64,000 nucleotides of DNA from assembly GCF_026008495.1 (NCBI RefSeq), contig NZ_BQUN01000096.1:209465-273464 (forward strand). The letters run 5' to 3'. Positions 1-7,631 of this stretch are shown here, in pieces. Origin of the DNA: Streptomyces sp. A012304. GTDB lineage: Bacteria; Actinomycetota; Actinomycetes; Streptomycetales; Streptomycetaceae. The notes beneath the pieces were generated by a model. That model saw nothing but the letters and a program-made list of their open reading frames with translations, made no database searches and was not told the DNA's origin. Position numbers and translations under genes: made by a program. Each line of letters begins with the position of its first letter. The stretch's first letter is position 1.

Positions 1-204
1 GAGGGGGTGGTTGGCGGCGAGGCCGTGCAGCAGGGCCGCGGCCTGCTCGTAGAGGTCGTCGTAGGCCGGCGTGCCGAACATCCGGGCCCGCGGCCGGTGC
101 ACGGCCGAGGCGAGCAGTCCCGCCTCCCGCGCCTCCGGGTCCCGCCCGCCGAACGCGATCCGGGCGATGTCGGTCACCTCGGCGACGGTGAGGTGCCTGC
201 TCAT
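1..204 (-). CDS. Doc-type (Fic/DOC fold) toxin, N-terminal part only
   Basis: The gene runs off the left edge, so only about 68 N-terminal residues are visible. They read MSRHLTVAEVTDIARIAFGG at the start, then a stretch containing SAVHRPRARMFGTPAYDDLY and ending AALLHGLAANHPL. This is the arrangement of Doc ('death on curing') proteins, in which AANHPLVDGNKR leads into the catalytic Fic motif; that motif lies outside the window. Doc toxins inactivate EF-Tu by phosphorylation. The ATG overlaps the stop of the upstream antitoxin gene by four bases (ATGA), so the two are translationally coupled. The family call is fairly secure; activity cannot be judged without the Fic motif. Confidence 0.8.
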   Translation of the reverse strand, partial: MSRHLTVAEVTDIARIAFGGRDPEAREAGLLASAVHRPRARMFGTPAYDDLYEQAAALLHGLAANHPL

Positions 205-401
205 TCGCCGAGCCTGCGCAGCAGCTCCGCGTGCGCCCCGGCCAGCCGCTCCGCGACCCCGCGCACCGCGCTCCGCTCCGCCTCCAGCCGCTCCCGTACG
301 GCGTCCAGCGCGAGATCCTCGGGGCGGCGGCCGGTGGCGTCCGCGAGGTCGTCCAGAGCGTGGCGGAGGTCGGCGGTGAGGGGAACGGTCAGCTGCTGCA
401 T
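201..401 (-). CDS. Ribbon-helix-helix antitoxin of the Doc pair
   Basis: This 66-residue protein starts MQQLTVPLTADLRHALDDLA. A short beta strand followed by two helices fits an Arc/CopG ribbon-helix-helix DNA-binding domain. The C-terminal half (about residues 35-66) is charged and alanine/arginine-rich and would bind the toxin. I chose the internal ATG at 401; the open frame runs up to 476, but the extra residues lack family character and would cover the repeat-rich operator. The gene precedes the Doc gene and overlaps it by four bases, the usual antitoxin-first order. It probably represses its own operon through the repeats upstream. Confidence 0.7.
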   Translation of the reverse strand: MQQLTVPLTADLRHALDDLADATGRRPEDLALDAVRERLEAERSAVRGVAERLAGAHAELLRRLGE

Positions 402-440
402 GCGGGAGAGCGTACGGCCATGATCACGGACCGACGACCG

Positions 441-493
441 AATTACGCATTGCGTCATTACGTCATACGCCATCACGTCTTACGTCATTACGT
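441..493. promoter_or_regulatory. Repeat-rich operator of the Doc toxin-antitoxin operon
   Basis: TTACGTCAT occurs twice, at 458-466 and 480-488, which is 22 bp or about two helical turns apart. Further TTACG half-sites lie at 443 and 488. The stretch is clearly AT-richer than its surroundings, lies 40-90 bp upstream of the antitoxin ATG, and touches the stop codon of the MFS gene. Tandem sites of this kind are what ribbon-helix-helix antitoxins bind. The operator role is inferred from position and repetition. Confidence 0.5.
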
Positions 494-1936
494 TCGCTCC
501 CGCAGCCGGGTCGTCACCCATGCCCCGACCAGCGCCACGCCGGCCATCGGCAGGAACACGGCGGCGAAGGCGGCCGGGTGGGAGCCGGAGGCGTCCGTGG
601 CGGCGTGGGTGACGGTCCCGCCGCCGAGGGCGGCGAACGCGGCCCCGCCCGCCGACAGCAGCAGGACGTTGGACAGGGCGTCGGAGATCTGGAGGGCGGC
701 GGAGTTCGTTCCGGCCTCCTCCGGGGCGGACAGCTGGAGCAGCAGCACGCTGCTGGAGGAGATCACCAGCCCCATCCCGAAGCACCCGAAGGCCCAGGCC
801 ACCGCGACGGTCCAGGCGGGCACGGCGTCGATGAGCACGCTGGGCGCGGCGGCGATGGCGGCCGCGACGAGCACCATGCCAAAGGTCATCAGCCGCTCCC
901 GGTACGGCTCCACCCGCGACCGGGACTGCACCCAGGACCCCACCGCCCAGGTGAGCCCGCCGGCCGCGAGCGAGAACCCGGCGAGCGTGGGGCTGAGGCC
1001 CCGTTGGGTGACGAGCATCAGCGGCACGAACGACTCGGCCGCGATGAAGGAGCCCGCCGCGACGCCGCGCAGCAGCACGACCGACGGCAGCCCGCGCGCG
1101 GCCCGGTAGGTGCCGGGCGGCAGCAGCCCGAGCACGGCCGGCACGAGCAGCGCGACGCCCGCGGCGGCGGGCAGCAGCGAGAACGGACGCAGGTCCTGAG
1201 CGCCGTACTGGAGCAGTCCGGCCCCCAGTGAGATCCCGAAGGCGAGCCGGATGCGCCGCCGGTCGAAGGAGGCGGCCTCCGCGCCGGCGCCGACCGGCCC
1301 ACCCGCCCGCCGCCGGATCTGCGGCAGAGCGAGCGCCAGCGGCAGCACGACCAGCGCCGGGATGCCGACGAACACCCACCGCCACCCCAGGTGCTCGGTG
1401 ACCGCGCCGGACGCCAGCGGCCCGACGACGGACGGCACGACCCAGCTGGCGGCGAACGCGGCCATGATCGCCGGCCGCAACCGCTCCGGATAGGCCCGCC
1501 CCACCACCACGTACAGGGCCACGATGACGAGTCCCCCGCCGAGCCCCTGCACGGCCCGCCCGAGAATGAACACCCACATGGCGCCGGCGGTCCCGGACAG
1601 CAGCAGCCCGGCGGCGAAGGCGGCGATCCCACAGCTCACCGGCGCGAGCGGGCCCCGCCGGTCCGACCACTGCCCGGCCAGCACCATCCCGAACAGACTG
1701 GTCGTGAAATACCCGGAGAACGCGAAGGCGTACAGCCCCACCCCGTCCAGCTCCCGAGCCGCCACCGGCATCGCCGTCCCCACGGCGGTCGCCTCGAAGG
1801 CGATCAACAGCACGACGGACACGATCCCCACGCTCAGCGCCCGGTACGACCGCCCCAACACGGTCTCACCGGAGCCCGGACGCGCGTCCTTGGATACGTC
1901 TGCGACACCGGTGTCGCGGGGTTCGAGAGCGGCCAT
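488..1936 (-). CDS. MFS transporter, drug-efflux type
   Basis: A multi-spanning membrane protein of about 482 residues. GQWSDRRGP, after the second membrane helix, is the loop motif A of the major facilitator superfamily, and GRAVQGLGGGLV resembles the helix 4-5 motifs of multidrug exporters. The size would allow 12 to 14 helices. The substrate cannot be inferred. The open frame extends to 1999, but the ATG at 1936 (MAALEPRDTG) gives a normal cytoplasmic N-terminus, whereas the longer version adds an unneeded hydrophobic leader. The stop codon lies inside the operator repeats of the Doc operon. Confidence 0.75.
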   Translation of the reverse strand: MAALEPRDTGVADVSKDARPGSGETVLGRSYRALSVGIVSVVLLIAFEATAVGTAMPVAARELDGVGLYAFAFSGYFTTSLFGMVLAGQWSDRRGPLAPVSCGIAAFAAGLLLSGTAGAMWVFILGRAVQGLGGGLVIVALYVVVGRAYPERLRPAIMAAFAASWVVPSVVGPLASGAVTEHLGWRWVFVGIPALVVLPLALALPQIRRRAGGPVGAGAEAASFDRRRIRLAFGISLGAGLLQYGAQDLRPFSLLPAAAGVALLVPAVLGLLPPGTYRAARGLPSVVLLRGVAAGSFIAAESFVPLMLVTQRGLSPTLAGFSLAAGGLTWAVGSWVQSRSRVEPYRERLMTFGMVLVAAAIAAAPSVLIDAVPAWTVAVAWAFGCFGMGLVISSSSVLLLQLSAPEEAGTNSAALQISDALSNVLLLSAGGAAFAALGGGTVTHAATDASGSHPAAFAAVFLPMAGVALVGAWVTTRLRERT

Positions 1937-2147
1937 GCCCGCCAGAGTAAGGCCCACAACCGACAATGACCCCTGTCTCCAGCCGCCCTTCTCCGTCATC
2001 CCTTGGTCCTACGACCACACCCCTTCATGAACGGCGTATGGCAACCCCGTTGCAGCGCACCGCACAGCCTTGAACCCCATTCCCTCCGCCACCTACGGTC
2101 GTCTCACCGAGTCGGAACGGGCGAGAGAGCCCGGACCGACCGAACAC

Positions 2148-2219
2148 GGCCGTGTGCCCGAGTGGTTGAGGGACTCGCCTGCAAAGCGAGTAACGCGGGT
2201 TCGATTCCCGCCACGGCCT
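2148..2219 (+). tRNA. tRNA-Cys (anticodon GCA)
   Basis: The acceptor arms GGCCGTG and CACGGCC pair perfectly. The D arm is CCC/GGG, the anticodon stem CTCGC/GCGAG holds the loop CTGCAAA with anticodon GCA, and the T stem is GCGGG/CCCGC around TTCGATT. CCA is not encoded. The 3' half from 2178 is duplicated at 8213-8255, so this tRNA is the integration site of the element that follows. The present 3' half was probably delivered by the element and restores a complete gene. Confidence 0.93.
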
Positions 2220-2220
2220 C
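2178..2220 (+). repeat. attL core: 3' half of tRNA-Cys
   Basis: This 43-bp stretch starts at the anticodon loop (CCTGCAAAGC) and ends just after the tRNA. It recurs at 8213-8255 with one difference (T at 2206, C at 8241). A 3' tRNA segment repeated at a distance of about 6 kb, with an integrase remnant next to it, is the signature of site-specific integration into a tRNA gene. Confidence 0.88.
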
Positions 2221-2243
2221 TACCTGACTGACCAGGCAGGATG

Positions 2244-2277
2244 AAAGGGCGGCACCCTTCCAGGGGTGCCGCCCTTT
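2244..2277. terminator. Strong hairpin terminator behind tRNA-Cys and integrase
   Basis: A perfect 14-bp stem (AAAGGGCGGCACCC) with a 6-nt loop and A/T bases at both feet. It stands between the convergent tRNA gene and integrase 3' fragment, so it can serve both strands. Confidence 0.8.
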
Positions 2278-2283
2278 CGCCGT

Positions 2284-2307
2284 CCGTCTCAGTTCCCGTC
2301 TCAGTTG
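2284..2307. repeat. Paired 12-bp repeats inside attL (candidate integrase arm sites)
   Basis: Two adjacent 12-mers, CCGTCTCAGTTC and CCGTCTCAGTTG, lie at the 3' end of the integrase fragment. The same pair, with the same 12-bp period and orientation, occurs at 8090-8113 inside the other end. Short repeats flanking the core on both sides of an element are typical arm-type binding sites of tyrosine integrases. The role is inferred; the repeats themselves are plain in the sequence. Confidence 0.55.
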
Positions 2308-2830
2308 GCCGGTACGAGGGCGCCGGCTGCACCGTCGTCGTCATCCGGCCGGTCCCTCTCGGGTTTCCAGATCAGGCCGTCCACCTGCCGCGCGATATCC
2401 GTTCGCACAGCGTCCACCATGTGCTGGTAGCGGGCGGCCATGGCGGTGGTCGACCACCCCATGAGCCCCATGACGGCGCGCTCGGGGACCCCGAGGATGA
2501 GCAGTACCGTCGCGGCCGTGTGGCGGGCGTCGTGCAAGCGCCCGTCCCGGACGTTCGCCTCGGCCAGCAGATCCTTCCACTCGCTCCAGTCCCGGCGGTG
2601 GGACGGGCTACGGCCGTGTTCGTCGGGGAAGACCAGCCGGTTCTCCTCCCAGCGCTTGCCCGCTGCCGCCCGCTCCTCTTCCTGCGCCTTGAGGTGATTG
2701 CGGAGCAGGTCAACGAGTTGGTCGGGCAGGCCGACGGCCCGGCGGCCGGCGCGCGACTTCGTGGGCGACAGCTCCGGGTTCGTGCGCCGTCGCTGCGGGC
2801 AGTAGCCGGCGGCCTTGCGCCAGACGCGGC
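2301..2830 (-). pseudogene. Tyrosine integrase, C-terminal fragment
   Basis: The readable part begins around RKAAGYCPQRRR and continues through PTKSRAGRRAVGLP, HDARHTAATVLL (the HxxR of the catalytic domain), MGWSTT and ARYQHM (the catalytic tyrosine). It ends GALVPAN close to attL, where integrase genes usually end. The first catalytic arginine and the whole N-terminal half are missing. The missing half lies at 3058-3768 on the opposite strand. The open frame continues upstream to 2885, but the residues before about 2820 no longer look like an integrase. An inversion within the element explains this best. Confidence 0.85.
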
Positions 2831-2862
2831 CCCTTCCCCTCCACCAGAGGAGACCACCTCGC

Positions 2863-2973
2863 ATGGACATCACCATCACGGACACCGCCGGACTCGGTGG
2901 ACTTCGGCGTGTCCCCGCCGACGCGCCGTCCGCCTACCTCGCTCGCCGTCGCGCTGAGCAGCGTGCGGCCTGA
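2863..2973 (+). CDS. Small hypothetical protein, 36 aa, formerly upstream of the integrase
   Basis: The frame starts MDITITDTAGLGGLRRVPAD and ends ARRRAEQRAA, with GAGGAG about 9 bases before the ATG. It has an arginine-rich C-terminus and no recognised domain. It lies 85 bp upstream of the integrase N-terminal half in the same direction, the place where small excisionase or accessory genes sit in related elements. It begins next to the left inversion break point, so it may have lost its own promoter or its first codons. No function is assigned. Confidence 0.4.
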   Translation: MDITITDTAGLGGLRRVPADAPSAYLARRRAEQRAA

Positions 2974-3057
2974 CGCAGGCCTTGCGGAGCGCTGTCCCGC
3001 AACGGGGCAGCGCTCCGTCGTCTTCAACCGATTCAACAACCTCAAGGGAGTCCGCCC

Positions 3058-3768
3058 ATGGCGGAAGGCAAGAAGCGCACCCGACAGCCCAACGGCCGCA
3101 GCTCCATCTACCAGGGCAGTGACGGCAAGTGGCACGGCCGCGTGACCGTCGGCATACGTGACGACGGCAAGCCCGACCGGCGCCACGTCGAACGCAAGAC
3201 CCGTGCCGAAGTGACCGCCGCCGTCCGAGAACTGGAGAAGCAGCGCAACGCGAAGACGGTGCGGAAGCCGGGAAGGGCGTGGACCGTGAAGGCGTGGCTG
3301 ACGCATTGGATCGAGCATGTCGCGCCTCTCGCGGTCAACGACAACACGATGGTCGGGTACCGCGTCGCAGTGCGAAAGCATCTGATCCCCGGCTTGGGAG
3401 CGCATCGGCTCGACAGGCTCAAGCCCGAGCACATCGAGGTGTTCTACGCCAAAATGCAGGCCAACGGCAGCAAGCCCGCGACCGCCCACCAGGTGCACCG
3501 AACCTTCCGTACCGCCCTCAACGAGGCCGTGCGGCGCGGCCACCTCGGCAGGAACCCGGTCCAGCTGGCCAAGGCGCCGAAGACAGGGGAGTACGAGGTG
3601 GAGCCCTACAGCGTGCAGGAAGTGCAGCGGCTGTTGAGAGCCGCCGACCGGCACCGCAACTCCGCACGGTGGGCCGTCGCCCTGGCGCTTGGACTCCGCC
3701 AAGGAGAAGTCCTGGGGCTGACGTGGAACGACGTGGACCTTGAGGGTGGGAACCATGAGCAGCAGTAA
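3058..3768 (+). pseudogene. Tyrosine integrase, N-terminal fragment
   Basis: It starts MAEGKKRTRQPNGRSSIYQG after an AAGGGAG ribosome site. It contains the arm-binding N-terminus, the SAM-like core-binding domain (about residues 75-165, including GLGAHRLDRLKPEHIEVFY) and the first catalytic arginine in ALGLRQGEVLGLTWNDVD. Homology stops about four codons later. The final GNHEQQ is read from the leader and start of the next gene. The histidine, second arginine and tyrosine are on the separate fragment at 2301-2830. No overlap exists between the two fragments, so they look like one gene broken once, not two integrases. Confidence 0.85.
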
Positions 3769-4300
3769 GTGGGTCAGTAGCTCGGCGCCGTACGTGGTGC
3801 CCAGGGCGGAGGGGCAGGGCGATGCGTGGCAGGAGGAGGCTGCGGCCAAAGGTGGTGTCGGCACTCAGCGCATCGTGGGAGCTGGCGAGGTGGCCGCGCC
3901 CCCGGAGGTGGCACGGCTGTTCGCGATCGCGCCCGACGCTGCTGTCGTGGTGCGACAGCGGATCATCTACCTCGATGACCAGCCCACCGAACTGACGGAT
4001 ACCTACTACCCGGTGGAAGTCGCACGCGGTACGCGGTTGAAGGGGACGGCCAAGATCCGTGGAGGAGCGGTCACTCTCCTCGCTGAAATGGGCTACACCG
4101 CAGGCCGCGTCCGCGAGGAAGTGTCAGCGCGGATGTCCACCGACGCGGAACGGCGGCTGCTCGGCCTCAGTGAGACAGAACCTGTGCTGTGCATGACCCG
4201 GCTGACATTGGATGCCGCAGGCCGCCCCTTCCAGGTCGACCAGTCGGTCTTCCCCGCGGCCAGGCAGCGACTCCGTTACGACCTTGAACTTTCGAACTGA
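3755..4300 (+). CDS. UTRA-domain regulator without a helix-turn-helix
   Basis: A 181-residue protein starting MSSSKWVSSSAPYVVPRAEG. From about residue 35 it is a UTRA ligand-binding domain, seen in ELTDTYYPVEVARGT, KIRGGAVTLLAEMGY and DAERRLLGLSETEPVL, as in the C-terminus of GntR/HutC regulators. There is no DNA-binding domain, so it may act by dimerising with the complete GntR protein downstream, whose UTRA domain is clearly related. The start is the ATG at 3755; the preceding bases join the broken integrase. Its stop codon overlaps the ribosome site of the next gene, so the two form an operon. Such UTRA-only proteins are common in Streptomyces elements. Confidence 0.75.
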   Translation: MSSSKWVSSSAPYVVPRAEGQGDAWQEEAAAKGGVGTQRIVGAGEVAAPPEVARLFAIAPDAAVVVRQRIIYLDDQPTELTDTYYPVEVARGTRLKGTAKIRGGAVTLLAEMGYTAGRVREEVSARMSTDAERRLLGLSETEPVLCMTRLTLDAAGRPFQVDQSVFPAARQRLRYDLELSN

Positions 4301-4309
4301 GGATCTGAC

Positions 4310-5077
4310 GTGCCCAAAGCAGAGCAGGACGCCTACGATCAGCGTCCCCTTCATGAGCGCATCGCTGCCGATCTCCGCGACGAAATCATGTGCGGCGATC
4401 TTCAGCCCGGTGCCAGCCTTCCCTCCACTCAGCGGCTCAAGGACCGGTTCGGGGCGTCCAACGCCACGGTGCAGAAGGCGCTCCAGGTGCTGAAGGACGA
4501 ACGCCTGGTCTTCGGCCGCCCCGGAGCGAGCGTGACGGTGCGGGAGCACCAGCAGGAGACCATCCGGCCGGCGGACACCGGTCAGCCGGCGGCGCCTGGG
4601 GAGCAGTACTCGTGGCTCACGGTGGCTGCACGAAGAGGCAAGCGCGGAAGCATCCGCCTGCTTGAGGTCGCTGAAGTGCAGCCCCCAGCGGATGTCGCGG
4701 CAGCACTCGGCCTTGGCGAAGGCAGCGTGGCCGTAATGAGGAGCCAGGTCCTCTCGTACGACGACATACCTGTGGAGCTGGTGAAGTCCTACTACCCGGT
4801 CGAGCTGGCGCGCGGCACAGTGATGACCGAACGGCGAAAGATCCGTGGCGGAACGCCTGCCCTGCTTGCCGAGATGGGCTATCCACCCCGCCACACCGTT
4901 GATCGGGTGTCCGCCCGTGTGCCCACTCAGGAGCAGTTCGAGGCGCTGCAACTCCCGAGCGACCTACCGGTGCTGCGGACCTTCCGCGTGGTCTACAGCG
5001 ACGACGAACGTCCGATCGAGGTCACAGTCATGGCCAAGGCAGGGCACCTCTACGAGCTTCAATACGAGTTCGTCTGA
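4310..5077 (+). CDS. GntR-family transcriptional regulator (HTH plus UTRA)
   Basis: A 255-residue protein starting with GTG, placed 8 nt after GAGGA. Residues about 10-75 form the winged helix of GntR regulators (LHERIAADLRDEIMCGDLQP, then LPSTQRLKDRFGASNATVQKA). Residues about 100-250 form a UTRA domain with YDDIPVELVKSYYPVELARG and KIRGGTPALLAEMGYP. Related regulators control transfer and replication genes of actinomycete integrative elements. No transfer genes remain here, so its present target may only be its own operon. A strong hairpin follows. Confidence 0.82.
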   Translation: MPKAEQDAYDQRPLHERIAADLRDEIMCGDLQPGASLPSTQRLKDRFGASNATVQKALQVLKDERLVFGRPGASVTVREHQQETIRPADTGQPAAPGEQYSWLTVAARRGKRGSIRLLEVAEVQPPADVAAALGLGEGSVAVMRSQVLSYDDIPVELVKSYYPVELARGTVMTERRKIRGGTPALLAEMGYPPRHTVDRVSARVPTQEQFEALQLPSDLPVLRTFRVVYSDDERPIEVTVMAKAGHLYELQYEFV

Positions 5078-5126
5078 GCGGGCCTTGACGCAGTGAGCCA
5101 CTTACATCCGAGTGCAGAGCAGGGAG

Positions 5127-5161
5127 GATGGCTCCGACCCGGGGACACGGACGGAGCCATC
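5127..5161 (+). terminator. Terminator after the UTRA/GntR operon
   Basis: A perfect 10-bp inverted repeat, GATGGCTCCG and CGGAGCCATC, with a 15-nt spacer, 50 bp after the regulator stop codon. Confidence 0.65.
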
Positions 5162-5736
5162 AGATCTGACAGGACCTCTGCGTCCCGAAGCAACTGGGGC
5201 GGGGGCGCGGCCTTGGGCTGGCGGGCTTCTCACCTGTGAGGATAGTTCGCAGCCGTTCGCGCTTGTCCGCCGCTGTTCGTCGGCGTTGTCACGCAGTTAG
5301 GCACTCACTGCGTCACCGATGCTACGTAGCTGACGACGTCCCCCGGAGGGCCTCGTCCAGCCGCGCTACCTAAGCTGCCGAGTCACCAGATGGCGTCTCG
5401 CCAGCTCCTGGCAGCAGGCAGGCCCCGTCTTCGCCGCGGTGAGCCTTCCGCCCGTCATCATCGAGCCCGCTTCACTGCCGTGGCGTGAGCACCGCTTTAG
5501 GAGTTCGATCCCGGCCCGCTTCGGCTGCGGTCGGCGACTGATGGGACGGCCGGACAGGGTTGCTGGTGTACGCCCCCGTCCGGCGTCGTTGATGTCAGCA
5601 GTGGATGTCAGACCTTCTGATCCGTAGCCCTACAGAGATCGTCATTGAAGGTCATACAGGCTGCGGGGAGGACCGTCAGGGCCGGTGTCGGTCGCTGGCG
5701 GTTGCTGGGGTTGCTGTACTTCGCTGCTGTACCGCA
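5162..5736. other. Non-coding part of the element
   Basis: No open frame here has credible codon usage, a ribosome site or family character. The sequence is less GC-rich than the chromosome and looks like decayed element DNA. I see no RNA gene or clear repeat in it. Confidence 0.5.
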
Positions 5737-6063
5737 TCACAGAACTACTCGGGACTCCGTCTCAGGACTCCCCTGCCGCAGCACGACGTGCGCCGGCCTG
5801 AACGGCAGACTGCGAAGGGTCGGCCCAATGACCTTGAAGAGCGCTTCGGCGTCCGCTCCATAGGCGTACAGCACGGCTTCACCCCCGCCGAACTCGTTCC
5901 CGTCGACCTCGCTAACTCCCGCCTTCTCGACGGCGGCCGCCATGGCCCGCTCAGCATCGAAGATCGCTTCGCGCTCGGCACGCGAGCCGTACTGGTCGTC
6001 ACTCAGGCGGTAGTGGGCGATAACGGCTTCTTCCGGCGTCTCTAGGTCAAAGAGTGTGTCCAT
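5737..6063 (-). CDS. Hypothetical protein of the integrative element, 108 aa
   Basis: The likely product starts MDTLFDLETPEEAVIAHYRL and contains DDQYGSRAEREAIFDAERAM, EVDGNEFGGGEAVLYAYGAD and LRSLPFRPAHVVLR. It is acidic, soluble and mixed alpha/beta, without signal peptide or membrane segment. It reads like a small conserved actinomycete protein of unknown function. I chose the ATG at 6063; the frame can be extended to 6081 with a poorer start. It stands alone between non-coding stretches. No function is inferred. Confidence 0.6.
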   Translation of the reverse strand: MDTLFDLETPEEAVIAHYRLSDDQYGSRAEREAIFDAERAMAAAVEKAGVSEVDGNEFGGGEAVLYAYGADAEALFKVIGPTLRSLPFRPAHVVLRQGSPETESRVVL

Positions 6064-6762
6064 GCCCGCAAGATCCCACAAGCCTCTGACAACACGCCCC
6101 TACTGTGCCTGCCGCAGTGCTCGACGGCGCACGCTCCAACTGTGCTGCTGGCGCGCGGTGGTCTGTGTGCAGGGGCGTTCACCTGCGTTCATGGGCGGCT
6201 GATCGCCGGCGCGGGGATGGCTTCGGGTCTCGCTTGAACGGCCATGAAGGGGGCTGAATGAGCGCCCAGGTTGGCCATCATGTGCTTCTGTGTGCAGCGT
6301 TGCCGTCAAAGCTGCCGTCACTCCGGGCCAGGCCTCCAGGTCGGAGCAGCGCATGTAGAGGCGCCCCTACGCGGCGGCCGTGGTTCACACTGGGTCACCG
6401 GATCTTTGTCTCGCGCCATAGCAACGGCTCCGTCAAGCACCTCGCCGCACGTGACTTGTGGCGTCGATCTCCCCAAGCTGGCCACAGAGGACACGCCGCT
6501 GCGACACGATAGATCCAGTTGCATGGGGAGGAGCGGGCTACGTGAGTGAGACGTATCCATACGAACAGTTGGACGCCGACGCTCCCAACTGCTGGTGCAG
6601 AGTCATAACTAGGCGTCAACCTCTACGGCACCACGCTTTGAAGGTCAGTATGAATTGACGCTTCAACAACTTACCTGAATTAGAAACTAAGTCCACGCAT
6701 TGCGTCACCCAGTCAGGAGTGGTCTGCTGGAGATAAGAGGATCGAAGCAGCGGGAGATTGCC
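6064..6762. other. Non-coding part of the element
   Basis: Several short overlapping frames exist on both strands (for example 6100-6354 and 6318-6560, minus), but none shows the third-position bias or ribosome sites expected of a gene. The last 150 bp are AT-rich and may hold the promoter of the following gene pair. Nothing else is recognisable. Confidence 0.45.
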
Positions 6763-7092
6763 ATGGGCGTGACAGCGTTTCTTCATAATCTGCACTGCGA
6801 TAGTCCGCAGGAGAGTAAGGATGAGGTTGTCATCACCGGCCCCGGGGGTCAGGTGTGGCCGTCTGCTGGCATCTTCTCGATTTCGGCGGGCCAAGACGTA
6901 CCCATGAATGTTCAGGTTCCTGTAAATGGTTCAGTCACTTTGAGGCTCATCGAGAAAGATCCCCCGGACGGATCCGCAGGGGATGATCTCGGATCGGTGA
7001 AAATCAACGCGAGCGAAGCCGGGTCCGGCACCAAAAAGAAGGCGTTCCTGACCAGCGAAACTTCATACACTCTGAGCTACAGGGTCGTGTGA
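6763..7092 (+). CDS. Small beta-rich protein, first of a tandem duplicate pair
   Basis: The 109-residue product starts MGVTAFLHNLHCDSPQESKD, with GGGAGA 7 bases before the ATG. It has alternating short strands, no signal peptide and no membrane segment. LHCD.P.E, DEV.ITGP.GQVWP, L.EKDPP, LGSVKI.ASEAGSGTK and SYTLSYRV are shared with the next gene. The hydrophobic alternation and the DDLG acidic loop recall small C2-like beta-sandwich proteins, but this is only a resemblance. Base composition is visibly lower in GC than the chromosome, which suggests recent acquisition. Function unknown. Confidence 0.65.
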   Translation: MGVTAFLHNLHCDSPQESKDEVVITGPGGQVWPSAGIFSISAGQDVPMNVQVPVNGSVTLRLIEKDPPDGSAGDDLGSVKINASEAGSGTKKKAFLTSETSYTLSYRVV

Positions 7093-7140
7093 TTGACGCA
7101 AGTCACCAGTACAAAACCGGATCGGGCGATGGAGGGTGTC

Positions 7141-7497
7141 ATGGGTGCCGTAGCTCTGCTCGAGAATCTGCACTGCGACGACCCGAGAGAGACTGTACTC
7201 GAGGGCAACAAGGACGAAGTGGCCATCACAGGGCCGACTGGCCAAGTTTGGCCGCCGTCAGGCGCCGTCGCCATGGGAGCGGGGCAAGATGCTCAGCTCA
7301 ACACACAGGTCCCCATCAACGGGGCTTCGATCGTCTTGAACCTGATCGAGATAGATCCGCCTGGACTCCCGACCGACGCGCTCGGAACAGTGCGAATCAA
7401 GGCCAGCGAGGCCGGAACAGGTAGCAAGACCGTCGAGCTCCTGACGGAAGACAGCGCATACACTCTGCGCTACAGAGTGGGAAACATCCAATTCTAG
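7141..7497 (+). CDS. Small beta-rich protein, second of a tandem duplicate pair
   Basis: The 118-residue product starts MGAVALLENLHCDDPRETVL with GGAGGG 6 bases upstream. It is a paralogue of the preceding protein: the two share the LHCD start, DEVAITGPTGQVWP, LIEIDPP, LGTVRIKASEAGTGSK and a YTLRYRV end. It differs by a short insertion after the LHCD segment. The genes are 48 bp apart and probably co-transcribed. The frame continues upstream to 7093, but the ATG at 7141 has the ribosome site and aligns with its paralogue. Function unknown. Confidence 0.65.
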   Translation: MGAVALLENLHCDDPRETVLEGNKDEVAITGPTGQVWPPSGAVAMGAGQDAQLNTQVPINGASIVLNLIEIDPPGLPTDALGTVRIKASEAGTGSKTVELLTEDSAYTLRYRVGNIQF

Positions 7498-7631
7498 GTT
7501 GAGAGCCTGCCACCATGGTGGCGCAGGAGGCAAGAGCAGGTTGACCCCGCAACTGTGTCCACCGTGGCCAGTGCGTTGCCTAACTAGAGGGGTCCACCGA
7601 TGCAGTCCAGCCAAAGGAAACCAATTTCTGA

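Noticed and set aside
2093..2344. Minus-strand frame reading GGNRTRVTRFAGESLNHSG over the tRNA
   Set aside because: It is the antisense of the tRNA-Cys gene and its terminator, a common false gene. The same applies to the minus-strand frame over attR (8111-8306).
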